NCBI GenBank assembly: GCA_030849805.1
Contig: JASANZ010001909.1
Coordinates: forward strand, 1-23,955
Direction: 5' to 3'
Origin: Sergeia podlipaevii
Taxonomy: Eukaryota > Euglenozoa > Kinetoplastea > Trypanosomatida > Trypanosomatidae
Length of the DNA: 23,955 nucleotides
Under the pieces are notes generated by a model. That model was not told the DNA's origin. It ran no database searches and saw only the letters and a list, made by a program, of their open reading frames with translations. The position numbers and the translations under genes are program-made. The first letter of the stretch is position 1. Each line of letters starts with the position of its first letter. This document shows positions 15,614 to 23,955 of the stretch, piece after piece.

Positions 15614-16119
15614 GGGGTTTCTCCAGGTCTTATCTTCCCCCCCCCTCTCTTCATCTTTTTTTGTATTGATTTAGTTGGGGTTATGGTGGTGGTCGGTCGG
15701 TCGCTGGATTTCTTTCCTTTTTTTTTTTTTGCATTTGTCCTTTGAGTTTCTTTCCTTTTTTTTTTGTTGTTGTTGGTTGTTTTCTCTGTTGTTTGTTCTT
15801 TTGCTATTGTTGATATTGTTCGTTACATGTTGCGTACGTAGCAGAGAGATCGCGACTCGTTCTTCATTGTTATTATTATTATCTAACAAATGAAGACACG
15901 CATACACATACACACACACAAACGAGAACTAAACAATGCTGCGACTTAAAAAAAAAAGCGTACGAGAAATGTCAAGGCGCCGAGTATTTGGATTTTCTTC
16001 TTTTCTTTCTACCTACTTTCCCTCTTGCGCTCATTGAAGTAGTGTGTTATTTCTGCCTTGCCCTTTCTTACCTTTTTCCCCCCTTTTCCATCATTCATTT
16101 CTTTTTTTTTTATATGAAG
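15614..16119. other. 3' UTR of the 120-aa gene and pyrimidine tract
   Basis: T-rich sequence with GTT/TTG runs, a CA repeat around 15900-15920, and a strong pyrimidine-rich stretch at about 16045-16111 that precedes the predicted acceptor of the next gene. No gene is seen. Confidence 0.65.
16045..16119 (+). promoter_or_regulatory. Candidate distal spliced-leader acceptor for the CCCH gene
   Basis: A pyrimidine-rich tract (16045-16111, ending in a T-run) is followed by the last ATG before the gene (16114-16116) and the first AG at 16118-16119. From here to 17528 the plus strand has no ATG, so this AG marks the 5' end of an upstream-AUG-free leader of about 1,409 nt. Confidence 0.5.
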
Positions 16120-17528
16120 TTTATCTCCGTACTGAATCTCTAAGGTTCACACTACAGATCTGTGTGGAGCTTCTTGTCATTTATCAACAACATAATTTTT
16201 TTTTTTAAAAAAGAAGAATATATAGAGAAACACACACACACATCAAGGAAGCGCTTCACATTGTTTGTTAAAAAAGTGTTTGTTAGCTTTTTGTTTTTAA
16301 AATTCACTACTTTGTAGAAAAACTTAATAGTATAAAGGTAAAAGAAGTGAAGAAGAAAAAAATAAAATATTGTGAGAAAGAGAACCAAGCAAGCAATCAA
16401 CCACAAACATTGTACGCTAAGAAACAAACGTGGAATCATTTTTTTATTTTCTTTTTTAAAATAGGCGTCCGATAAGCGTGAAGTCCGGAAAAGGAAAGGG
16501 GAAAAAAAAAAAGAAACACATCAATCATTTTTTTTTTTTCTTTTTCTTCTTCTGTTTATTTTTGCTCCTTTTACAGCGCCAAGGAACTACAGCGTATATC
16601 TCAAAAAAAAAAAAAAAATTGCACTTAATAGAAAGTGAAAAAGTGAGGGAATAGTTGGAATAGACATTTTTTTTTTTTTTTTTCTGCTAGTGTGTGTGTG
16701 TTTGTGCGTTTTTTTTTTTATCTTTTTTTTTTTTGGTGCTGTCGTGGTTGCTGCTTCAACAACGTCGCTTCTGGAGGACTTTTCAATACATTTGTTCTCC
16801 GTTATTATTATTTTTTTTGTTGTGCTTTATTTTCCAAGTGGTAGATACACAGCGCATCGCTTCAAGGCCAAAGAGACTTACACACTCACTCATACACACA
16901 CACACACGCACACAGAACTGAAACAGCTCAAATAGCTGAGCTTTCTCTTGTTTCTTTTTCTCTCTCTTCTGCTTCTATCAGCTTGAAATTTTTTTGTAGG
17001 TTTTTTTTTCGTTGGTGCTTCATTTTTTCCCCTTCACAGGTGACTATTTCACCATTTTTATTACTATATTGTTATCATCAATATCATCTTTAGCTCTAGA
17101 CACAGCTCCATCACATCTCCGCATTTTGGAGCTTCGTCGTCTGCATTTCAAAAGAGAAGGTGATTTTTTTTTTTTCGTAAAAATATAGTAGATCAATAGG
17201 AAGCTACACACAAGTCGAAAGGCGACAGAGAAAAATCAGCAACATCGGAAACGAAAATTCAGAAAGAAACGAAGGCGGAAAGAAAAGAAGAACAAATAGG
17301 TGAGTCAAGCGTTTCACATATACGTTTATCTCCCGTCCAGATATAGTTTAAAAGTCTTCTTTGTCTTTGGTATCCTCATCTTGCACCAGCATACATACAT
17401 TGCAAAGGAAGAAAACAAACCAGCAAAAAAATAAAGTCGAACCAAATCAAGCCGTCTCTCTCTCCCACCAAAAAAAAAATATCTACATCAACAGCCAAAC
17501 CGGTTTTTTTTTTTGGAAAAAAAAAAAG
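16120..17528 (+). promoter_or_regulatory. Predicted 1.4-kb ATG-free 5' leader of the CCCH protein mRNA
   Basis: No ATG occurs on the plus strand in this interval, while CAT (ATG on the other strand) occurs about 26 times. It includes an A16 tract (16603-16618), a T17 tract (16667-16683), a CA repeat (16893-16913), several other T-runs, further pyrimidine-AG sites (T12 at 17164-17175 with AG at 17187-17188; AG at 17339-17340), and a T11-GG-A11 palindrome at its end. One-strand loss of ATG over this length is best explained by selection against upstream start codons in a real leader. Shorter leaders from the internal acceptors are also possible. Confidence 0.55.
17504..17527 (+). promoter_or_regulatory. 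T11-GG-A11 palindrome abutting the start codon
   Basis: T at 17504-17514, GG, then A at 17517-17527, one base before the ATG at 17529. In RNA this can fold as a U-A hairpin at the start codon. The T-run plus AG at 17527-17528 could also act as a trans-splice site with no leader beyond the spliced leader itself. Confidence 0.6.
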
Positions 17529-20500
17529 ATGATTGGAAACACAAACTTCTCTATCCAACCACACGGAAACGCTATGCAATTTGCGGTGCCTGCCACTAGT
17601 GCTAACCAAGACGGTGGTGACAGCAGCAGCAAGACTAGCAACATTCACTTAATGCATAATAATATGCCCAGCTATCCAAGTATTCCTCACGATTACGCTG
17701 TAAACCCACAGCAGCATCAGCAAAGGATGGTGACGGCTGTGTCAGGCGCCAACGCCTCTGTCACACTTCTTCCCGTGAGTAACACGTCTCTCAACGTTCC
17801 AGGCGGAGGTGAGACTCGACCAACACGGTTTTCACATATCAGCCTGTTTGAGACTGGTACGACGGTGAAGCCTGATGAGACGACGATGGTCCCGATGATG
17901 ATGATGGTGCCGCAGGTATGCGGACCGGTCTCGCAGCAGGCGATGCTGTTCCCACAACAAGATCAGTCGCCTCAACAGCAGCAGCAACAGCTGCTGCCCC
18001 ACGATGCTTTGCTCAATAGTGGCGCCAACCACCACAACATCACCCGCAACAACAGTAACAGCAATGGCGCGGCGGTGGCGGCGGTTTCTAATGCTTTTCC
18101 CCAGTGCGTTTCGCCAATACCACTGCAGGACGCTGCCACTATGCAGACATGGCCTGTGACGACTGGCTCTCAACAACAGCAAAGTGCACTCCGCTCCTTC
18201 CCTACCACTGCAACGAGCATGCTGGCGGACGATGACGGCTGGAGCTACTGTGTAAGTAGCCTTACAGCAAGCACAGGACTAATGCGTGTGGTGGGCACCG
18301 GCAACGGCCCGGTTGGGACGGATGACGTCATCAGTAGTATGGACGTCGATCCTGATGATATGGATGAGGACGAAGCGGACGCGCGGGCGGCGATTGCTGC
18401 CGTAAACGAGATGGTTGGTGCAACCGGTGTTGGTGGTAGTGGCGGCGGCGGCGACGATAATTCTGCCTTCTTGGTAGAGCCTCACAACCTCGAGTACTTC
18501 TCCGGCATCACGCAGGATCTTCATGTGGATGACGAGAGTGATCAGTTCCAGGGCGATGAAAGTGAAAGCTCTCCGGCGGTGATGTGTCTCCCTACGTGTT
18601 CAACGGCGGCGGCGGCGTGTGACACTCCTTTTCCAGCTGCGCTTGCTTTTGTCAGCGGGGGTGATGCCGCGACGACCGTCGGAACTTCCCGTGCTGCGGA
18701 TGCGGGTAGGCGACGGGGTAGCAGGATGGCGACGACGACGACGACTAACCCGCTCGCGTCCTCCTCGCTGGACTCTTCTCTAGTGGCGGGGGAGTTGAGT
18801 GCGCATTCGTATCCACACAACAACATCAACATCAACATTAACGAGCTTGCTTCACTGAGTGGCACGAGCGTGAGCACGGCTGGTGGACAGCGAAACACGC
18901 ACATTCACCAAGATGCGCCACTGCAACTCTCAGGTGGACAGTCAAGACGGTTTTCTGGCGCATCATCCCTTAATCCTGTTCTGGAGTCCTTCCGCTCTAT
19001 GATTCGCCTTACCAACACAGAGGGAAGCAGCCAGTTGACGTCCAATACGAACGCCATTGCCTCTTTCAACAAGGATCTCATTGGTAATGGCACGAGGCTC
19101 AATGGTGGTGGTGGTGGCGGTGAATGCAGCATGCAACCCCTATTGCTGAGTCCGTCGAAGCTTGAGAAGTCAAGCGCGACCCAAAAGCTAAATTTAGCTC
19201 CCAACCTACCGGATCACTACTATTTGCCGGCGCAGCTGCAGCAGCAGCAGCAGCAGCAACAACAGACCGTGGCTCACCCTCAACAGGCCTTTGGAGTTAT
19301 TCCTTCTATCGGTGCTCTCCCGCAACACAGCTCCCTCAACGGCCCCCTTGGTGGTAATGCAAGTCCGATGACGGAGACGTTCGCCAGCACAGGAGGAAGC
19401 ACCCACACTCTTCATTCACCCGTCTTGCTGCGCTCGCTGACGCAGCTGGCCTCTTCACCGAACGGCACGAACGCCATGTCTACCCAAGAGCTTTCCTCAC
19501 AGCAGCAGCAGCAACTCACCTCTACCATGAGCGATGCCGCAGCCTCCCTTGCCTTCGTTCGTATGGGGCCGTTTGAAAGTACATTCACAGCCCTCTCACA
19601 CGTGGGCAGTGGTCCTGATGACACCTTTACCCTTCCCCGCGCCGCCGCCACTTACAACGGCGGTGAGGCACTCCAGCAGCGTCTGGACCGCGGCGGCTGT
19701 GTCGCTGTTGTGGACCCGCAGCGGCGCAAGCTGCGCGTGCCAAGCTTCGCCATTCAGCCCACCAAAGCCTTTAATGGCCGCCTGGCAACCCCTTCGCTGT
19801 GTCTGCTTTTCCAGAGCGGCAGATGCCGGCAGGGTGTGAACTGTTACCAGGTCCACGCCGACCCAGAGGTCGTTCGCGCGCTCCGCGTGCAGGCCGAGAG
19901 CCAACCCTGCTGCTGTGCGACACACGGCGATTGCAACGAAAGCATGTGGGACGTACGCGTCTATGAAGCGCAGGTGATATCGGTGCTGTCCTCTTCTGGC
20001 GCACCCACGGTTGCCCCTGCTGCTTCTGCTGTTGCTCCTGCTGCACTTCCTAATGGTGGCTGTGGTGGTGCCACTGTCTCTCCCACTACACAGAAGATGC
20101 CGGCACAACCCTCGCTTTTTATTCCCATGAACCGACTTGCGTACACTTTAGGATTACAGAAGGTACTTCAAGAGAGCAAGTTCACGGTTCCCGTGTCGAC
20201 GCTGTGCCGCCTTCATGGACAAACGGGTGGGTGCCGCTTTGGATCTGACTGTAAGTTTCTGCATGTGTGCCGTGAGATTCTACAGCAGGTGCACTGTGAA
20301 CCTAACGCAGGACCACCTTCATCCTCCTCTCCTGCCTCCACTATATCTCCATCGCAGCCGCCACACATTACCGGCCAGCGAAAGGGGACTCCTTCGGGGA
20401 TGACCACCACGATTGCTACCACGAGTACATCCGCGGTTCAACCTCCTGTGATGAACACCACAACGGCAGCTGCGATGTGTTCCTCCAACTGTGGCACCAT

Positions 20501-21182
20501 GAGTGGCAGTAGGTTCCTGTCCGAAAGCGGAAGCAACATCTCCACTTTGAATGCGTTTTCGCCAAACATGACCGGACTGACTCCCTTTTCAGTGTCTACC
20601 ACCACCTCATCCATACCTACGCAGATGCTTAACATGAGCGGAAGCTTTGGAGTCACATGCCAAAACCAATCTTCCTCTACCTTTGCCAATCATAGCGGTT
20701 CTCCAGCGTCGCTGAGCCTGGCTATGATTTCTGCCAGCAGCGGCCACAATAATAATAATAACAACAACGCAACCATCAACGGCGGCGGCGGCGGCAAGAA
20801 AGACGGTGGATATAGGCAACCACCACCACAACAACAACCTCATCAGCCGCACATGTTTTTTATGGCGACATCCCCAAACTCAAACGTACAGCAGCAGCAG
20901 CAGCAGCACACGTTTGCGCCATCCCCCTTGCCACCTTCTATTCAGACAGCTGCGAGCTCGCCACCACCGAAAGGTGGGATGTCTTACCCATTTCAACCTC
21001 ATGACATGAACGCAGGCCACGTAGCGAACGGACAGCATCAGCAGCAGCAACAGCAGCAGCAACAACAGTACGTACTCCAAAGGGTGAACGCCGACGGCTC
21101 TCTCACCCTAATGCCCGTTAGTATGCTGCCCCACCAGCAACAGCAGCAGCAGCAACAACGACCGATGATGAATCACTACTGA
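17529..21182 (+). CDS. Q/N-rich CCCH zinc-finger RNA-binding protein
   Basis: A 1217-aa protein, mostly low-complexity and rich in Gln, Ser, Asn, Thr and Ala. Two CCCH zinc fingers lie in the only compact part (residues about 735-920): C758-x7-C766-x5-C772-x3-H776 and C893-x8-C902-x5-C908-x3-H912, both complete. Between them is a Cys/His cluster (QPCCCATHGDC) that might bind another metal. CCCH fingers of this spacing bind single-stranded RNA, commonly AU-rich 3' UTR elements, and in trypanosomatids such proteins control mRNA decay and translation. Gln runs occur at 19239-19265 (9 Q), 21039-21068 (10 Q) and 21135-21158 (8 Q), a 7-Asn run at 20748-20768, and an acidic stretch near DPDDMDEDEADA. 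The layout suggests condensate-forming, prion-like arms (inference). The start is the first in-frame ATG; the frame stays open upstream to 17361 but has no ATG. I cannot assign a named ortholog. Confidence 0.88.
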   Translation: MIGNTNFSIQPHGNAMQFAVPATSANQDGGDSSSKTSNIHLMHNNMPSYPSIPHDYAVNPQQHQQRMVTAVSGANASVTLLPVSNTSLNVPGGGETRPTRFSHISLFETGTTVKPDETTMVPMMMMVPQVCGPVSQQAMLFPQQDQSPQQQQQQLLPHDALLNSGANHHNITRNNSNSNGAAVAAVSNAFPQCVSPIPLQDAATMQTWPVTTGSQQQQSALRSFPTTATSMLADDDGWSYCVSSLTASTGLMRVVGTGNGPVGTDDVISSMDVDPDDMDEDEADARAAIAAVNEMVGATGVGGSGGGGDDNSAFLVEPHNLEYFSGITQDLHVDDESDQFQGDESESSPAVMCLPTCSTAAAACDTPFPAALAFVSGGDAATTVGTSRAADAGRRRGSRMATTTTTNPLASSSLDSSLVAGELSAHSYPHNNINININELASLSGTSVSTAGGQRNTHIHQDAPLQLSGGQSRRFSGASSLNPVLESFRSMIRLTNTEGSSQLTSNTNAIASFNKDLIGNGTRLNGGGGGGECSMQPLLLSPSKLEKSSATQKLNLAPNLPDHYYLPAQLQQQQQQQQQTVAHPQQAFGVIPSIGALPQHSSLNGPLGGNASPMTETFASTGGSTHTLHSPVLLRSLTQLASSPNGTNAMSTQELSSQQQQQLTSTMSDAAASLAFVRMGPFESTFTALSHVGSGPDDTFTLPRAAATYNGGEALQQRLDRGGCVAVVDPQRRKLRVPSFAIQPTKAFNGRLATPSLCLLFQSGRCRQGVNCYQVHADPEVVRALRVQAESQPCCCATHGDCNESMWDVRVYEAQVISVLSSSGAPTVAPAASAVAPAALPNGGCGGATVSPTTQKMPAQPSLFIPMNRLAYTLGLQKVLQESKFTVPVSTLCRLHGQTGGCRFGSDCKFLHVCREILQQVHCEPNAGPPSSSSPASTISPSQPPHITGQRKGTPSGMTTTIATTSTSAVQPPVMNTTTAAAMCSSNCGTMSGSRFLSESGSNISTLNAFSPNMTGLTPFSVSTTTSSIPTQMLNMSGSFGVTCQNQSSSTFANHSGSPASLSLAMISASSGHNNNNNNNATINGGGGGKKDGGYRQPPPQQQPHQPHMFFMATSPNSNVQQQQQQHTFAPSPLPPSIQTAASSPPPKGGMSYPFQPHDMNAGHVANGQHQQQQQQQQQQYVLQRVNADGSLTLMPVSMLPHQQQQQQQQRPMMNHY
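21039..21158 (+). repeat. Poly-glutamine (mixed CAG/CAA) tracts at the C-terminus of the CCCH gene
   Basis: Ten Gln codons at 21039-21068 and eight at 21135-21158, with CAG interrupted by CAA. Similar tracts lie at 17973-17990 and 19239-19265. The mixed codons argue for selection on the amino acid rather than recent triplet slippage alone. Confidence 0.9.
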
Positions 21183-23955
21183 GGTGGTAGAATTGCACAG
21201 TATAGTGCGTACACACACACACACACTCACACAAACACACATATATTCGCGGGGAGGGGAGGGGGAAGGAAGGTGAATACGGAGTCGCCACTCTCTCTTG
21301 CTTAGCTAGTGTGCTCATAAAGGAGTGGCAATGGTGTAGTACTTGTGAGGAGGAGGATGAGTATATGTGTGCTAGTGGCGGAAGATGCTGAGAAGGGAGG
21401 GGGCACGTAATGCAACTGGTGTATATATATAAATATAATTTATTGCGAGAGAGAGAGATCACTATTCCTTTTTTATGTATTTGATCTGTGCTTTTTGGTA
21501 GAGCTGTAGTCTCTTTCACCACTTCAATTTTTTTTCTCTTCTTTCTATCTTCTTTATATATTTGTATAGATAGATGGCATCAACAGTGGCCATCACGAAG
21601 CACAATTGATTTCTTCTTTTTTTTGTTGTTGTTGTTTTGGTGAGAAAAATGCTTCTTTCCTCTTTGATTCCTTTCACATATATATATTTATTACACCTCC
21701 TCCTTACCCCGCGATTAACATGCTTTGCTACACGGTGTTTCTGAGCGATACGGAGGAGCTTCACGGTAGACTCTCCTGCTTTGAAAAGAAGAAAGGGGAA
21801 AAAGTAAACGATAATATATATATACAAAAAGGGTAAGATTAGTAAACGAAAAATAATACTTAAAACATGAGAAAAACAAACGAAGCTAAAACAAAAAAAG
21901 CGGTTTCGACTTTTATCTTCTTGATTTTTTTTTTTATTATTATTACTTTACACACAGCTCACCATAAGACGTGAGCAAGTGCGCCTTCTTGCATGTAGAC
22001 TTGAATTAAGACTTTGGAAGAACGAGAGAGAGGGAGAGAAAAGGGAAAAAGAGGGGAAATGCGTAGAAAAAGTTTTTTTTTTTTTTTAAATAGTGAATAC
22101 GAGAAACAACAAAAACGACAAGCGGGAAATGATATCGAGCAAAAAAAAGAAAGGGGTGTGAGGGCACCTCATTCATGCGTGCCAAGTGCGCGCGCTCTCT
22201 CTTTCTTTTGCTCCTTCCCGTCTCTTCGGTAACTAACATTTCTTTTTTTTTCTTTTGTTTTGCTTTGCCGTTTCTTTCTCGTTTGTTTTGCTCATCTTTA
22301 TGCTCAGTAGATCATCATATATGTATGGACAGCGTATTTATCATCATTACTATTAGCATTGTTATTGCTATTGTTGGTATTATGGGTATATTTACTGAAA
22401 GACTGCTTTTCCTTCCCACCCCACACCCCCCTTTTTTTTTGCCATGCTTTTTATTATTATTTATTTTGCCACTTTTGCTGTGTTACGTTATTGTGTGATT
22501 TTTGTTGTTGTTGTTGTTCACCGTACTCTAACTATGGGGTTGATTTTTTTTTTCTCTGTTGCCTTCTTTTTGTTCCACTTTTTTTTTAAAAGTGATATTG
22601 CTCTTCTTATTTTTTGATGTTTCAATTTTTGTTTTGTTTCTGTAGTTGTTTCACAATCGTGTTATGACCATACGAAATTTGCTGCTGCTACACTGAGTGG
22701 CATGACAGATGCAACAGTATTATTACTATTGCAATTATGTCTATGCGTGAGTGAATATGCCTGCGTGTCTTCCTTTTTTTTTTGTGTGTTTGTGTGTGCA
22801 CGCGCAACTTTTCGATATATGTATGCTGAACAATATTCAGTATTTTTTTTCTCCTATTATTGTTATTATCATTATCATTATTATTATTCCTTTTGAAGTT
22901 TATATCGTATATGCAAGTGTATATGTACATATTCATCTTCGTATAGCTGTGAGCTTTAAAGAAAAAAAAAAGAATATGTCTTGCTATAGTTGTGGGGGTG
23001 GCTTGTGGGTTACCGATTCCACAGTTCTCTTTTTTTACTTGCTTTTTTTTGTAGAACACTTTTTTTTTCTTATCTTGGCTGATTTTTTTTTCCTTTTTTT
23101 TCTTCTTCTGCGCAATTGAGCTCCATTCTCTCTTTTTTTTTTTTAAAAAAAGGAAGTTTCTTTTCCTTTACGAGAAAACTACATGCAGATCATTTTTTTT
23201 CCCTTTGTTTACCTTCTTCTCTCTCTCTCTCACACACACACACGTCTATGCGCGTGTGCCTATCCAGTAACGAGGAGAGAGAGAAATATATATATATGAA
23301 GGCGGTACGTAAATCCTTTTCCTTATGTCATTAATCCAATGCTTAATTAGCAATTAACGGAAAGATATATATATGGCGTGGAGGAGGAGGAGAAAGGAGG
23401 GAGAGACACATGAAATGTGTGTGTGTGTGAGAGAGAGAGAAGGACTGAGTGAACATTAATGCATGCGTGAGCGGATATTGTATCAATAGTTTTTCTTTCT
23501 TTTGACTCATGCTTGGGATGTGTCTTTATTTTTTTGCTGGTCCCACCTCTCTCTCCTCCCCTACCCTCTTCTGCTTCTCTTTCGCTTTGTTGATCTTTTC
23601 TGTTCTTTTTTTTTTCTTCATTATGATCTCTAATTTTTTTTTCTGTTAGCTTGTTTGTTTGGTAGTATACCGAGTTGGCGCGAGGGCATTCAGATCGAGA
23701 GGAGAGAGAGAGATAAAGAGAGAAAAAAAAAATGAATGCGAACGAGTGTGTGTGTGTGTGTGTGAATCTGCGCGTGTGTACCAAACTCACGTACTATACA
23801 AATAGCGTTGTGTGTGTGTGTGTGTGTATGTGTGTAAACTAGTGTCGGCATTGGAGGTTTTTTTTTTCTAACGGGGAAAAAATCTGGTATAGAGAGAAAG
23901 ATGTTTGCATCGGTTGACTAAAGCGAGATATTTTATTAGTAAGATCTTCTATATA
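21183..23955. other. Noncoding 2.77-kb tail: CCCH-gene 3' UTR and intergenic DNA
   Basis: No credible gene on either strand to the window edge. The plus strand is T-rich with many pyrimidine tracts, microsatellites (CA near 21211-21242; TG/GA at 23415-23440; TG at 23745-23764 and 23808-23834) and A-rich islands (21840-21900, 22014-22150). Open frames are translations of low-complexity DNA. Continued T-richness fits ongoing rightward transcription, with the next gene beyond the window. Very long 3' UTRs are common for trypanosomatid RNA-binding-protein genes. Confidence 0.65.
23415..23834. repeat. TG and GA microsatellite cluster
   Basis: TG runs directly into GA at 23415-23440; further TG tracts lie at 23745-23764 and 23808-23834, and a GA-rich stretch at about 23698-23722. 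They are noncoding. Confidence 0.9.

Noticed and set aside
17361..17528. In-frame 56-residue upstream extension of the CCCH protein
   Set aside because: The frame is open but has no ATG (17361 is TTG); it is better read as leader sequence.
19596..20108. 170-aa minus-strand open frame opposite the CCCH gene
   Set aside because: Antisense to the zinc-finger core; its composition is a by-product of the GC-rich coding strand.
21516..21827. 103-aa minus-strand open frame after the CCCH gene
   Set aside because: Low-complexity Lys/Tyr/Ile-rich translation of AT-rich DNA, with no motif and the wrong strand.
1..23955. Transposons, CRISPR arrays, tRNA/rRNA genes, viral or toxin genes
   Set aside because: I looked for reverse-transcriptase or transposase motifs, regularly spaced repeats, and Pol III box B-like sequences and found none; the repeats are all microsatellites or homopolymers.

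Overview
The window looks like nuclear DNA of a trypanosomatid (Kinetoplastea); I cannot fix the genus. The evidence is architectural and from gene content. Ten intronless genes form two divergent unidirectional clusters. Most start codons are preceded by a homopolymeric or mixed pyrimidine tract followed by an AG, as expected for spliced-leader trans-splicing. The spacers are long, AT-rich, microsatellite-filled and T-rich on the sense strand. Several proteins are recognisable (uL22m, eIF2D, NADH-cytochrome b5 reductases, a CCCH zinc-finger protein).

Layout. Minus-strand cluster, read right to left from about 7160: a type II membrane protein with an SGNH/PC-esterase-like signature; a small protein with three CxxC zinc ribbons; a CAMK-like protein kinase; mitochondrial ribosomal protein uL22m. 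Then comes a 549-nt divergent strand-switch region (7161-7709), the probable bidirectional Pol II start zone, with G-tracts on the sense strand of each outgoing unit. Plus-strand cluster, left to right: a leucine-rich-repeat protein, eIF2D, two tandem NADH-cytochrome b5 reductase paralogues, a 120-aa unrecognised probably mitochondrial protein, and a 1217-aa Q/N-rich CCCH zinc-finger protein followed by at least 2.77 kb of noncoding DNA.

The most interesting signal is upstream of the zinc-finger gene. From 16117 to 17528 (1,412 nt) the plus strand contains no ATG, whereas the complementary triplet CAT occurs about 26 times in the same stretch. The ATG-free zone begins within 3 nt of a strong pyrimidine tract plus AG. 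This suggests a 1.4-kb, upstream-AUG-free mRNA leader, very long for this group, ending in a T11-GG-A11 palindrome one base before the start codon.

The genes do not form one pathway, as is normal for trypanosomatid polycistrons: neighbours are co-transcribed and regulated mainly after transcription. Themes present are translation (uL22m, eIF2D), mitochondrial or membrane redox (the b5 reductases) and post-transcriptional control (the CCCH protein). I found no mobile element, CRISPR array, tRNA or rRNA. One undetermined base sits in a T-run at 14744.
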